A DNA stretch of 64,000 bases from Rickettsia typhi (lineage in GTDB: Bacteria > Pseudomonadota > Alphaproteobacteria > Rickettsiales > Deianiraeaceae), in NCBI GenBank assembly GCA_945898725.1, contig CAMDIK010000005.1, positions 1 to 64,000 on the forward strand, given 5' to 3'. Of this stretch, positions 49,408 to 59,642 are shown one piece after another. Every line of letters begins with the position of its first letter. Position 1 is the first letter of the stretch. Under the pieces are notes generated by a model that saw only the letters and a list, made by a program, of their open reading frames with translations, made no database searches and was not told the origin of the DNA. The translations under genes were made by a program, and so were the position numbers.

Positions 49408-49503
49408 TTCACGCTCATGCTATAACCTATTTTACAATAATCAAGAATTTATTTGCTTTTTATTATATTATGGCAATAATTAGCGTGTAGTTATAATATA
49501 TAT

Positions 49504-51231
49504 GTGAAAAATAATCACTGTGAATTTAGCAAAATCAGGGCAATTATTAACCAAATATGTCTAGAAAACTTCAAAGATATTAAACCTGTGGTTGAAAAAT
49601 GCGATGTTCTACCCCCTGCCCCTAAATTTGCCGATAAATTTGAATTTGCCGCGAATCACGCGATGATTTTAGCATCTTTTATTAAAGAAAATCCCCGGGA
49701 TGTTGCGGAAAAGCTGATTAATTACATAAAAAATCACGAAATTCACAGTAAAATTCTGCATATTGAAGCAGTTGCAAGCTTTATAAATATCAAAATGAAG
49801 CCCGAATTCTGGCAGGAATTTTTGCCAAAAATTATTGAAAATTCACACTATGGATTTGAAAATTACGGCAAGGGTGAGAAGGTAAATGTTGAGTATGTAT
49901 CGGCAAATCCTACCGGTCCAATGCACATTGGGCACGCAAGAGGGGCGATTTACGGCGATGTAATCTCAAATTTGCTTGAAAAATGTGGATATAACGTCAC
50001 GCGCGAATATTATATCAATGACGGCGGGGCGCAAATAAAATCAGTTCTGGATTCGGTATTATTCCGTGCAAAACAGGTGATTATTAACGATTTTTCCGCA
50101 AATGTTCCGGAAAATTGCTACCCGGGGGAATATATAATTCCCATTGCGCGTGCGGTGATTGAAAAATTTGGTCAATCAATCACGGAAAATGCAAATTCCC
50201 ATGAAATAATAGTAGATTTTGTTATTAATTACACGCTTGATATAATAAAAGAAGATTTGCAAAAACTTGGCGTATTTCACTCAATTTTCACTTCAGAAAA
50301 AAAGATAACCCGTGATGGAAAAGTTGACCTGGCAGTAAAACTTTTAGAAGAAAAAGGCTTAATATATAAGGGAGTTTTGGAAAAACCAAAAGGAAATGAA
50401 ACCCAAGACTGGGAAGCTGCGGAACAAATGCTTTTTGCCTCAAGTAAATTCGGTGATGATACAGACCGCGCAATTCGCAAAAACGACGGTTCCTGGGCAT
50501 ATTTCACCCCGGATATAGCCTATCATTACGACAAATACCAGCGAGGATTCAATAAGATGATTTTGGTGCTTGGCGCCGACCACAAGGGATATAAAAAACG
50601 AATATCTGCAGCGGTAAATGCAATTTCCGATGGGCGCGCCGGCGTGGAAGTTGTGCTGTGCGAATTGGTAAATTTTTTAAAAAATGGCACACCAATGAAG
50701 ATGTCTAAACGCGCCGGAAATTTCCTAAGCCTTGCAGATGTTTTGGAAGAAATAGACCCGCAAATCTTGCGCTTTTTCATCATTACTAAAAAAAATGATA
50801 CAGTTGTTGACTTTGATTTTGCAAAAGTTATGGAACAATCAAAAGACAACCCGGTATTCTATATTCAATATGCCTATAGTAGGTGTTGTTCTTTAGCTAG
50901 AAAAGTTGAATTTAACCTGGAAAATCTTGCAAATTATGATGATCTTGCAAGCTTGTTATCGCACCCGGCGCAAATTGCAATAATTCACAAACTTGCGCAA
51001 TACCCCAGAACTATTCAACATTGCGTTGCAAATCTCTCGCCGCACCTGATAACTTCATATTTATTTGAACTTGCAGGAATGTTCCATGCAATGTGGAATA
51101 TTTCAGATTTTCGCTTTATTTCTGATGATCACACCCAGACAAATGCAAATATGATACTGGTAAATGCTGTAAAATCTACAATAAAATCTGCCCTTGACTG
51201 CCTGGGCGTTTCCCCAATGGAGAGGATGTAA
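49504..51231 (+). CDS. argS: Arginyl-tRNA synthetase
   Basis: VEYVSANPTGPMHIGHARGAIYGD, EYYINDGGAQI, VLGADHKGYKKRI, MKMSKRAGNFLSL; GTG start. Confidence 0.97.
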   Translation: MKNNHCEFSKIRAIINQICLENFKDIKPVVEKCDVLPPAPKFADKFEFAANHAMILASFIKENPRDVAEKLINYIKNHEIHSKILHIEAVASFINIKMKPEFWQEFLPKIIENSHYGFENYGKGEKVNVEYVSANPTGPMHIGHARGAIYGDVISNLLEKCGYNVTREYYINDGGAQIKSVLDSVLFRAKQVIINDFSANVPENCYPGEYIIPIARAVIEKFGQSITENANSHEIIVDFVINYTLDIIKEDLQKLGVFHSIFTSEKKITRDGKVDLAVKLLEEKGLIYKGVLEKPKGNETQDWEAAEQMLFASSKFGDDTDRAIRKNDGSWAYFTPDIAYHYDKYQRGFNKMILVLGADHKGYKKRISAAVNAISDGRAGVEVVLCELVNFLKNGTPMKMSKRAGNFLSLADVLEEIDPQILRFFIITKKNDTVVDFDFAKVMEQSKDNPVFYIQYAYSRCCSLARKVEFNLENLANYDDLASLLSHPAQIAIIHKLAQYPRTIQHCVANLSPHLITSYLFELAGMFHAMWNISDFRFISDDHTQTNANMILVNAVKSTIKSALDCLGVSPMERM

Positions 51232-51235
51232 CAAA

Positions 51236-51733
51236 TTAAACCAGCCCAAATTCCCTAAAAATTAAGCGGTGAACCTCCTTCTTGAAGTGAATGGAATTTT
51301 CCACAATTTCTGCAGCAGGTTTCCAAAAAAAAGCAGAAAATTCAGGCTCAAAAGCATTCAAATTTACGTCCGAATCTTCACCTATAAATCGAAAATGGAA
51401 CCAAATATGTGCCTGACCTTTTTTGCCGCCTATTTTCTCACCAAAATTCGTGGGAACATCGTAATAAGTCCAATTTTGCGCGCGGGCAACAAACTGCAAA
51501 AGCTTGCTATCAATGCCGGTTTCTTCGAAAATTTCCCGGAAAATTGCCGCGCCTATCTCTTCATTTTTGTCCACGCCACCTTGCGGAAGTTGCAAAAAAT
51601 TTACAGCTTGCAACTCTTTGGCATCAAGTCTGTGTGCGCAAAATATCAGCCCGTTTTTTTCAATTACAGCCCCAACGCCGATGCGATATTGTCCATTTTT
51701 TGAGACTTCCTCATGATTGTATGTAAGGTTCAT
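51236..51733 (-). CDS. rppH: RNA pyrophosphohydrolase (Nudix)
   Basis: Nudix box GGVDKNEEIGAAIFREIFEETGI preceded by FLQLPQ. Confidence 0.92.
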   Translation of the reverse strand: MNLTYNHEEVSKNGQYRIGVGAVIEKNGLIFCAHRLDAKELQAVNFLQLPQGGVDKNEEIGAAIFREIFEETGIDSKLLQFVARAQNWTYYDVPTNFGEKIGGKKGQAHIWFHFRFIGEDSDVNLNAFEPEFSAFFWKPAAEIVENSIHFKKEVHRLIFREFGLV

Positions 51734-53256
51734 AATTTTTTAAAAATTTTCATAATATTTTGCAGGGTATAGATTTTAAATGCAAGAGATAATGCTGTGT
51801 ATATTGCGGCGGAAATTGCAAGAATTGCCAATAAAACAAGGGAATTAAGCGGGAAAATCTTATACGCAATATTAAATAATAGCTTTTGAAAATAAAAAGT
51901 TACCAGCCCCGCAAGTGCAATTAAAAATATTTTTTTCAAGAGGTCAAAATTCACCGAATATAGCTTATGTTTTTTAACAAAATAAAGAGCAGAAAGCCCG
52001 CCAAATATGGAAGAAATCAAGGTTGCGTACACAACACAAAACATACCTTGAGACTTGCAAAGTGCTATATTTGCAACGATGTTCACAATTGCGCAAAAAA
52101 GCCCGCTCAACATTGGGCTTTTCGTATCTCCACTGGCGAATAAAAACGCGTTGTATATCTTCGATAATACGGAAAAAAACAAGCCGAAAGACAAAATTTG
52201 TAACATTTTCAAGACAATTTCAACGTCATTTTGATAAAATTCCCCGCGTTTATAGACAAATGAAACTATTCCCTCGCCAAGCGAAAGCACTGAAATAAGG
52301 CATAAAGTTGATGCAAAAAAGCCGAATAACACGCACTCCCGCTGCAATTTTAGCGCCTCATTTACTTGATTTAACTTGATAAATTTGCTAATTGTTGGAA
52401 GCAGAGCAACGCCAAAAGTGCCGCCAATTAAGGTAATTGGTAGTTGATTAATTCTGTCTGTGTAGTACAAATAAGACGCCCCACCAGCAAACCAGGAAAT
52501 GAAAATCATGTCCACAAAAATATTCACTTGATATATGCCAGAACCTATTAGCCCATTTAGCATTTTGGAAAAAAATGTGCGAATTTTTCCATTCCAAACA
52601 ATAGGAACAAATCTGACCTTCAAACCATTGCGATAGCAAATAAAAATTAACGATAAAAGCGTTATAAAACCTATGAAAACCGTTGCAAAGGATATATAAT
52701 ATACCAGGTTTGGGGAGTTGCCGCAAAATATACTTACAAAAACAATGCCAAGATTGAAAATTATCGGCGTTGCCGCGAAATATGCAAATTTGTATATGCT
52801 ATTTAGCATTCCGCCGCAAAATGCAGAGAGTGAAATTGCAATTAGAAATACAAAATTAATTCTGGCAAGGCTTACAGTTAGGTCAAATTTCTCTTTATTT
52901 GCAACAAACCCGGGCGAGAGAATATCAATCCAAAATGGCATAAAAAGCTCAAAAATTCCAACCAATATCACCAAAACTATAAATAATATAGTAAAAATTT
53001 GATTGGCAAATATCATTGCTTCATCTTTTTTAGAACCAACTAAATCCTTAGAAAACATTGGAACAAACACCGATGACATCGCGCCTTCTGCAAGCAATCT
53101 GCGAAATGAATTTGGCAATTTTGAAGCCGCAAATAGCGCGTCACTTACCACCGAAGCGCCAAGATAATTTGCCATAATGCTGTCCCTTATAAACCCGCTA
53201 ATTCTGGATAAAACCGTCCAAATTGCAAGCAAAATACTTGATTTTAAAAAGCTCAT
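51730..53256 (-). CDS. murJ: Lipid II flippase MurJ/MviN
   Basis: Polytopic; VLSRISGFIRDSIMANYLGASVVSDALFAASKLPNSFRRLLAEGAMSSVFVPMF. Confidence 0.96.
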   Translation of the reverse strand: MSFLKSSILLAIWTVLSRISGFIRDSIMANYLGASVVSDALFAASKLPNSFRRLLAEGAMSSVFVPMFSKDLVGSKKDEAMIFANQIFTILFIVLVILVGIFELFMPFWIDILSPGFVANKEKFDLTVSLARINFVFLIAISLSAFCGGMLNSIYKFAYFAATPIIFNLGIVFVSIFCGNSPNLVYYISFATVFIGFITLLSLIFICYRNGLKVRFVPIVWNGKIRTFFSKMLNGLIGSGIYQVNIFVDMIFISWFAGGASYLYYTDRINQLPITLIGGTFGVALLPTISKFIKLNQVNEALKLQRECVLFGFFASTLCLISVLSLGEGIVSFVYKRGEFYQNDVEIVLKMLQILSFGLFFSVLSKIYNAFLFASGDTKSPMLSGLFCAIVNIVANIALCKSQGMFCVVYATLISSIFGGLSALYFVKKHKLYSVNFDLLKKIFLIALAGLVTFYFQKLLFNIAYKIFPLNSLVLLAILAISAAIYTALSLAFKIYTLQNIMKIFKKL

Positions 53257-53945
53257 TATTTACTGAAATTACCAACACATCTTTCTGAAATAAAGGATAA
53301 AAATATCCCAAATTCAATATCGCTTATAGATTGAGAAAGTTTGCCAATAACCATTGATTTTTCTTGTTTAAATTCTGGAGAAACATCCTCAATTGGCACA
53401 AAAACAGACAGCCTGCGATTATCCACTTTACACATTTCAAAATGCAAAGAATTCACCTCATTAATTGCCTGTTTGTGTACTATATTTTCGCGTATATTTC
53501 GGCTATTTATAGGATAAAAAACGTCCATTTTTTCAAGTGCGATAATATTACTTTTGCCCTCAATAATTCCTATCTGAAAATTCGCCGATTCCTTGGTAAA
53601 TTCCGCTGCATCTTTTGCAATAATTACCTTGGGTTTGAATTTTGCATTGTCAAAAGTCTTAAGCAAATTTCCTATAATATCAGCATTTTCTGCCAATATT
53701 ATGATATTTAAATCCACTTTTTTATCAATTTTTATTTTACTCCAAACAGACTTCACAACATTGCCAACTGCAAAAGCAATAAGGCAAGCAATTAGGGCGT
53801 ATGTTGTAATATATACAATAATTTTATAAGCCATTTGGCTGAATTTACTTGGAACAATAAGCATTTCGCCTGTTTTGACTATCGCTTTTGTAACATGTTT
53901 TGCAGAATAGCCGATGTTAAAAAGTTTTTTTACAGCATTAAACAT
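53256..53945 (-). CDS. Orphan inner-membrane-anchored protein
   Basis: One strong hydrophobic segment (IIVYITTYALIACLIAFAVGNVV) followed by a C-terminal soluble domain of about 150 aa; start abuts murJ. Confidence 0.65.
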   Translation of the reverse strand: MFNAVKKLFNIGYSAKHVTKAIVKTGEMLIVPSKFSQMAYKIIVYITTYALIACLIAFAVGNVVKSVWSKIKIDKKVDLNIIILAENADIIGNLLKTFDNAKFKPKVIIAKDAAEFTKESANFQIGIIEGKSNIIALEKMDVFYPINSRNIRENIVHKQAINEVNSLHFEMCKVDNRRLSVFVPIEDVSPEFKQEKSMVIGKLSQSISDIEFGIFLSFISERCVGNFSK

Positions 53946-54061
53946 AGATAAAATGATAAATATAACACATAGTAATTACAAAAAAATAAAAGTAAAATAC
54001 AAACAATTTGACTTTAATATTTTTCACAGTTTCAATATTAAATATTAAGGGGCTGTAATTA

Positions 54062-57000
54062 ATGCATTTGGTAAAATATTTCATTTTTATTGCTATATTT
54101 ATATCCCTGCAAGTATGCGGTGTAAAATTTACATTTGCTGACTGTTTACTGGGAAATTTCGGATATACGGACAATCCAATTAACGGGAAAATTGACAAGA
54201 TAAATGACGATGAAGCCGGGGATGAGGATTTGGGGTACAAAGTCATAGTCAATGGTGAGGGAGTGTGCAAGGAAATAGAAGCTGGAGATGGAACGTATTC
54301 CAGGGGCAAGTATTCAGGCATTAAAGTAAATACCGCTTGCGGGGCAAGGGTTGTTTGGGTGCAAGATGGAGCGTATTCTGAATACAATGGAAAGGCTACA
54401 ATAAAAATATGCTCGTCTCAATGTATTATGGGTGTTTTGGAGCAATGCTACACACTAACCTCTACAAGCACAAAAAAAACAATAAAAAAGGCTAAATATC
54501 TTGGAACAGAGCTAGCAGATTTATATGCAGAACTGTTATTCCTTTCCAAAACGGAAATAGGAGATTTAGATGTAAGCAGCGGAGATGATAGATATGGGCA
54601 TAGAGTTGGGTATATTTATAATTTATATAGTGGCGAATGCCCTTATAGCAATGATGATACAATAAAAGCGCGCGAATGCCTTGCCCAGCAAGCAGAGGGG
54701 AAAGTTATCAAAGATTACTATAAAAATGTGCCATACAGCTCAAGAAATAACTGCTATGAAGCAGTTAGGGATGAAGCGGAATCGTGCCAAGCACTAGGTG
54801 CAATTTCCGAATGCCCATGTATTGACAAGGCTGCCAAGGGTGATTGTAACAAGTCAAGTCAATATATGCCAAATAAAAATTCTGGATATTGGAAGTCTTT
54901 AACGTCCAAATTGCAGTCCTGCCATGCGTGCTATGCAAATGTCAATAAACAGCTAAATATGTGCTTAAATGCATCATTTGACAAGGGTTATGGTTATGGA
55001 CCGGAAGACAATATATCTGAAAAATTTGCATCTTTAATGAAAAAAATGAAAATAGATACCAGTGATGACAATATGGATAAATATCTAAAATATAGAAAGA
55101 TATATGGCACCGGGCAATATATCTGCGGCTACCATGCATCGCATGGATATAAATATACGCGCTCCGGTTGTTTAAAGCTTCAAAGCACATCTGCGCCAAG
55201 GCCATTTCCAAGAATTGCCAGATCGCTAGATGTCAATCAATACGATAAAAATATCTTCTTTCAATACCCTTCAGCAAATTTATTTACCACAGCAGCAATT
55301 GTAAAGGAATTTAACGATGTTGCCATAGGTGGTTGTGGTGGTGAAAAAGAAGTTGGCGAGACTGTGCGTGGAGATTTTTACAATCCCAGCCTTAAGATCA
55401 AATATGGGCTTAACGAGGTTGCAATATGGTTCAATCCACCCAATAGCAGTAAATTTATGGCAAAATATCGCACAACAGACTCGCAATATGATAATGATAT
55501 TGTAATGCAGTCAAAAATTTCTGAATGGGCAACGGTAGACCCTGTGGCGGTTGAATATGGGCAAAGAGATGATGCCGGAGACCCATGCTCATATGTTTTA
55601 GCAGGAAAGGAGATTGGCACTGAAAGAATTTGCACAAGAATTGAATTTGACGACGACATGGATGAAGCCTGGTTTGTGGCATATAGGGTTCAAAAACAAA
55701 ATGCCCCAAGTAGAAGCTGTAATTCACATATGAAAAATGATGACCTAGTAAAACTTGGCGGCGTTATCAGACCGCCATTGAAATATAAATACAATGAAAC
55801 AGGGGAATTTAGTTATACTCCAATATTGCTATCTAACCCAATCGCAGGGCCGTCTCAACTGGAAGCGGTAGTAAAATTAAACCCCGTGGTGAATGAATAT
55901 TTTATTCAAGCAGATGGCGCTAAAGTGCTATTTACAAACACAAATACAACCCCAACAGCTGCCGCGGAGTCAGTGCTTACAAAAACTGCAACACTTAAAA
56001 TGTCAAACCCAACGATTTCAAAGGACAAAACAACCACAACCACAACCCAGATGTTAGATGATAAAAATTTATGCACCTGGATATTAAATCACAAGATATG
56101 TATCGGTAGTTTTCTTGGTATAAATTGTAAGCTTTTAGACGCAAATAATGAATATGGAATTCGCTCGGATATTCTGCTTGGAAACATTCTTTCCTCCGGC
56201 GATTGCCCAAAAGATGACGCAACTGCATGCATGAATGAATTAAAGGCATTTAGTATATATTACCCGCAATGCGTTCGTATGAAAAGATGTCTCAGTGGCA
56301 GCACAAGGCAAGCATGTGAAAATTCAGGAAGTATGCACATAAAACTAGCATCAGATGATGTATCCAAAACGCTATATAACTACGAATGGTCGGATGCCGT
56401 GTGCATTACACAGGGTATAGTAAATCCCGATTTCACACCAGACACAGGCACCGCCACAACTTTTGCGCCATTTGGCAATATCACAGAAGCTAATGACTCC
56501 GTAATATCATTTTTAATTGATGAAAATGTAGAAACCAGCTCATCAGACGAACTTAATCAGACAAATACATCTTCAGCAAATATCAATGGGCAGCAAATTG
56601 CCGCAAGAAAAGGTGGATCGGTTGTAAACACCGGGGCTTATGACCTAATTCCCGTGGATGCTAAATATTTTTCACTAAGTAGCGTAATGGATAAAGTTGA
56701 CACTCTAATCAAAATACTCAACAGCAATGGCAGCTTGACAGAGAAATATTTTGGAACGGGTTGTGTATCTGCAGAGTGCGTGGCAAAGAAAATTACAGTG
56801 CGATCAAAGAATATAGATGAACTTGGCTTGTGCAAGAAATTTGACAGAATTAACTCAATTGAGTATGGGCATGGCATGGAAGGAAGCGGCTATGGCGCGG
56901 GTAGTACATATCAACTATACATACCGCATAAATGTGATTTCATGGAAGCGCAAGTGCTGGCGCCGGGAGGGAAGTCAGAGCAATGGAATGATGATGCAAG

Positions 57001-59596
57001 GATGGTATGGCGAACAATGACAGGTGGGTATGCAGCGGCATATTGTCTCTTAAAACCTCACTTTTGTGGTGGAGCTGGTGGCACTATGGATTCTGACGAC
57101 TGCGATTACGTGTCAGAGGCATGTCACGAGACAGACCAAGATAATAATCCGCTAACAAGTGGTGCGGGTGGTGGTGGTGGATATGTGCATGGAATTATCA
57201 ATTTAAAAGCACTTGATATGGATGTTTTGGAAATAAAGCCGGCAAAAGATACCTCAAATAACAGACAATATTGTTGCCCTGCAAATACTTTTGAAGCCTG
57301 TAATGACCAATCAAATAGAAAATGGATAGAAGTTGACTCAGACTTAATACTTTCTAACACCTCTTTTATATCTTATTTACAAAATACCAGCACGCCATTA
57401 TTATTTGCGAAAGGCGGAGCTCAAAAGCAAATAGATGACCAACCTGCAATTGGCGGAGGTGGAAATTACAGCACAGATTATATTACTCCTACCGGGTATG
57501 CTAAAACTTGCACGGAAATGAAGAAAATGCCAGACATACCAATGAAGCCAATGTATAGCGAAGAAAGCTGCGATGATTCAGTTAGCACGCCAACTTTTGA
57601 TTCATTTAAAAATAAATGTGACGGAATACAAAATGTTTGTTGTAATAAGACTACCCAAGATTATGCAACAAACGTGTGCAAGGAGCTAAAAACAACGAAA
57701 GTTAATAGCGCTTGTACAGTTTACAGCACTAAAAAAGATACATCTGTGTATGATAAATTTGTTGCAGATTGTAAAAATAACCCATGTTGCACAAGTAATA
57801 AGACAGCGTGTTACCTTAACACAACGCAGCAAGCATGGCGTACAGATAGATTCACTAGGCAAGATAGTATACTAGGAGGCTACAGTGGTCGCGAAGAATG
57901 TGAAAAAGAGGAAAAAGCATCTAACTTAAATTATTTTCAATGTTCCAGCCTGAATAACGGCACTGATATAAAAGATTCCATTGCGGTATATATAGCGGCA
58001 AACGATATATATAACAAAACTTCTCACTATAATGAAGAAATGAACCATGGTACGATATTTAGGTGCGTGTATTTCGATGGCTCGGGAGCGAAATTTTGCT
58101 CCTGCGATATAGCGATTAACTGCGAGTACCTAAAATCGGAGTCTTACGAGCAATGCGTAGCCCCAACGCCAAAAATATCTGGCACGCAAAATGAAATATG
58201 CGAATATCAAAGACTGTACGCTGCAGAGACGGTAACAGATTACTGCTGTGAAAATCAACAATGTAAAAGTGAATACACCCTGAGAGATACAGATAGAGAT
58301 AAGGCAAAAATAAAATCATATGACAACAACGAAGCAAAAGATTATGGAGATGCCCTGCTTGACTGGGAAGATGACTGGGATGATTACAAAAATACCAAGG
58401 CGGATAATGCTAAAATCGTTGAAGAAAAATTCACAACTATTATAAAAGATATGTGCCCGCTTGTGGTATATGGAGAAAATGGCGAGCATGACGAAATAAG
58501 TGGCGGCGATGGACAAACAATGACAGGTGGTGGCAATGTTATGATAAAAATGCTAAACGCAATAAGCAATAATTGCACTGGAACAAAAGACAGTGATGAC
58601 AATCTGGTGTATGATGAAAAATGCACCAGATATAGAATGACAGAGGAGTATTGCAATAGATCTTGCGCCGGAGACAACTGTACAGCATTAAAATGGCTAG
58701 ACAATAATACCGATATAATAACATCACACCAATTTAAAGGTTCCGGCGGGTGCATGAGAGATCACTACGACCATGGCAGCTTGATGACTGGTGCGAAGAA
58801 TAAATACACAGATGACAACGACGAAGGTGACGACAAGGAAGCCTTTGGCGGGGATGGTTGGATAAAACTTACAGTTCCATATGTGCAATATGATGTTTCC
58901 GGAACTATTCCAACTATCAAAGATGGGGTAAAAGTGCTGGATAATAACACGGGTTTGCGTGATGTGCATTGCACCCCACGCTGCCCTAGGGCGAATATAG
59001 CATTTGGGGATTTTGTCTGTGAATATAGCAGCGGCGACCCAACAAATGCATACGAAACACCGCCAGGAGAATCTCGCTATCCGTTAAAATGTGTGAATAC
59101 CGCCAATGGAAAAATTCAAATTAGATCAAACTACTTGAACAGACTATGCTTATTTACAAAATGTGCAAATTTTAGCAAATCTTATAGATACTACGGAATG
59201 TGCGATACGGGTAAAACTCTTTATGATACCAATGTATTTTACAATGGTGCAGCATTCTTTAGCGACCTTGCCACCACCGCAGAAACTGAGGCATATTGCG
59301 GCTCTGGAAGTGCTATATTGAATACAGATTATGAAATTAACGATGATTTAAGCAAGTTAGATTATATGATGGTGTGCAACGACCATGGGCAATGGAAAAA
59401 TGCCAAGGACGGTACGGTGGCAATACAATACTCTTGCCCTTCAATTAGCAATACAACATATACTAAGTTTTTTGACAAAAATTTTCTAGCAATCACCGGG
59501 GAAGCCGGGGTTGCCAAAACTTCAGAATATAATGATATAGCCTCAAGTTCTCAATATTGTGGTGGATTTGGATTAATTAAGAAAAAACTGGCATAA
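54062..59596 (+). CDS. Very large Cys-rich putatively secreted protein (1844 aa)
   Basis: N-terminal signal peptide MHLVKYFIFIAIFISLQVCGVKFTFA, no later long hydrophobic segment, about 83 Cys by hand count, Gly-rich patches; AAGGGG Shine-Dalgarno-like site 11 nt upstream. Confidence 0.85.
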   Translation: MHLVKYFIFIAIFISLQVCGVKFTFADCLLGNFGYTDNPINGKIDKINDDEAGDEDLGYKVIVNGEGVCKEIEAGDGTYSRGKYSGIKVNTACGARVVWVQDGAYSEYNGKATIKICSSQCIMGVLEQCYTLTSTSTKKTIKKAKYLGTELADLYAELLFLSKTEIGDLDVSSGDDRYGHRVGYIYNLYSGECPYSNDDTIKARECLAQQAEGKVIKDYYKNVPYSSRNNCYEAVRDEAESCQALGAISECPCIDKAAKGDCNKSSQYMPNKNSGYWKSLTSKLQSCHACYANVNKQLNMCLNASFDKGYGYGPEDNISEKFASLMKKMKIDTSDDNMDKYLKYRKIYGTGQYICGYHASHGYKYTRSGCLKLQSTSAPRPFPRIARSLDVNQYDKNIFFQYPSANLFTTAAIVKEFNDVAIGGCGGEKEVGETVRGDFYNPSLKIKYGLNEVAIWFNPPNSSKFMAKYRTTDSQYDNDIVMQSKISEWATVDPVAVEYGQRDDAGDPCSYVLAGKEIGTERICTRIEFDDDMDEAWFVAYRVQKQNAPSRSCNSHMKNDDLVKLGGVIRPPLKYKYNETGEFSYTPILLSNPIAGPSQLEAVVKLNPVVNEYFIQADGAKVLFTNTNTTPTAAAESVLTKTATLKMSNPTISKDKTTTTTTQMLDDKNLCTWILNHKICIGSFLGINCKLLDANNEYGIRSDILLGNILSSGDCPKDDATACMNELKAFSIYYPQCVRMKRCLSGSTRQACENSGSMHIKLASDDVSKTLYNYEWSDAVCITQGIVNPDFTPDTGTATTFAPFGNITEANDSVISFLIDENVETSSSDELNQTNTSSANINGQQIAARKGGSVVNTGAYDLIPVDAKYFSLSSVMDKVDTLIKILNSNGSLTEKYFGTGCVSAECVAKKITVRSKNIDELGLCKKFDRINSIEYGHGMEGSGYGAGSTYQLYIPHKCDFMEAQVLAPGGKSEQWNDDARMVWRTMTGGYAAAYCLLKPHFCGGAGGTMDSDDCDYVSEACHETDQDNNPLTSGAGGGGGYVHGIINLKALDMDVLEIKPAKDTSNNRQYCCPANTFEACNDQSNRKWIEVDSDLILSNTSFISYLQNTSTPLLFAKGGAQKQIDDQPAIGGGGNYSTDYITPTGYAKTCTEMKKMPDIPMKPMYSEESCDDSVSTPTFDSFKNKCDGIQNVCCNKTTQDYATNVCKELKTTKVNSACTVYSTKKDTSVYDKFVADCKNNPCCTSNKTACYLNTTQQAWRTDRFTRQDSILGGYSGREECEKEEKASNLNYFQCSSLNNGTDIKDSIAVYIAANDIYNKTSHYNEEMNHGTIFRCVYFDGSGAKFCSCDIAINCEYLKSESYEQCVAPTPKISGTQNEICEYQRLYAAETVTDYCCENQQCKSEYTLRDTDRDKAKIKSYDNNEAKDYGDALLDWEDDWDDYKNTKADNAKIVEEKFTTIIKDMCPLVVYGENGEHDEISGGDGQTMTGGGNVMIKMLNAISNNCTGTKDSDDNLVYDEKCTRYRMTEEYCNRSCAGDNCTALKWLDNNTDIITSHQFKGSGGCMRDHYDHGSLMTGAKNKYTDDNDEGDDKEAFGGDGWIKLTVPYVQYDVSGTIPTIKDGVKVLDNNTGLRDVHCTPRCPRANIAFGDFVCEYSSGDPTNAYETPPGESRYPLKCVNTANGKIQIRSNYLNRLCLFTKCANFSKSYRYYGMCDTGKTLYDTNVFYNGAAFFSDLATTAETEAYCGSGSAILNTDYEINDDLSKLDYMMVCNDHGQWKNAKDGTVAIQYSCPSISNTTYTKFFDKNFLAITGEAGVAKTSEYNDIASSSQYCGGFGLIKKKLA

Positions 59597-59642
59597 AACC
59601 TGCTATAACAATCAAACTACAAAGGCTTTACCTGGTAAATAA

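Noticed and set aside
58724-58974. Minus-strand ORFs opposite the 1844-aa gene
   Set aside because: Shadow ORFs with no coding signature, opposite a much longer uninterrupted frame.
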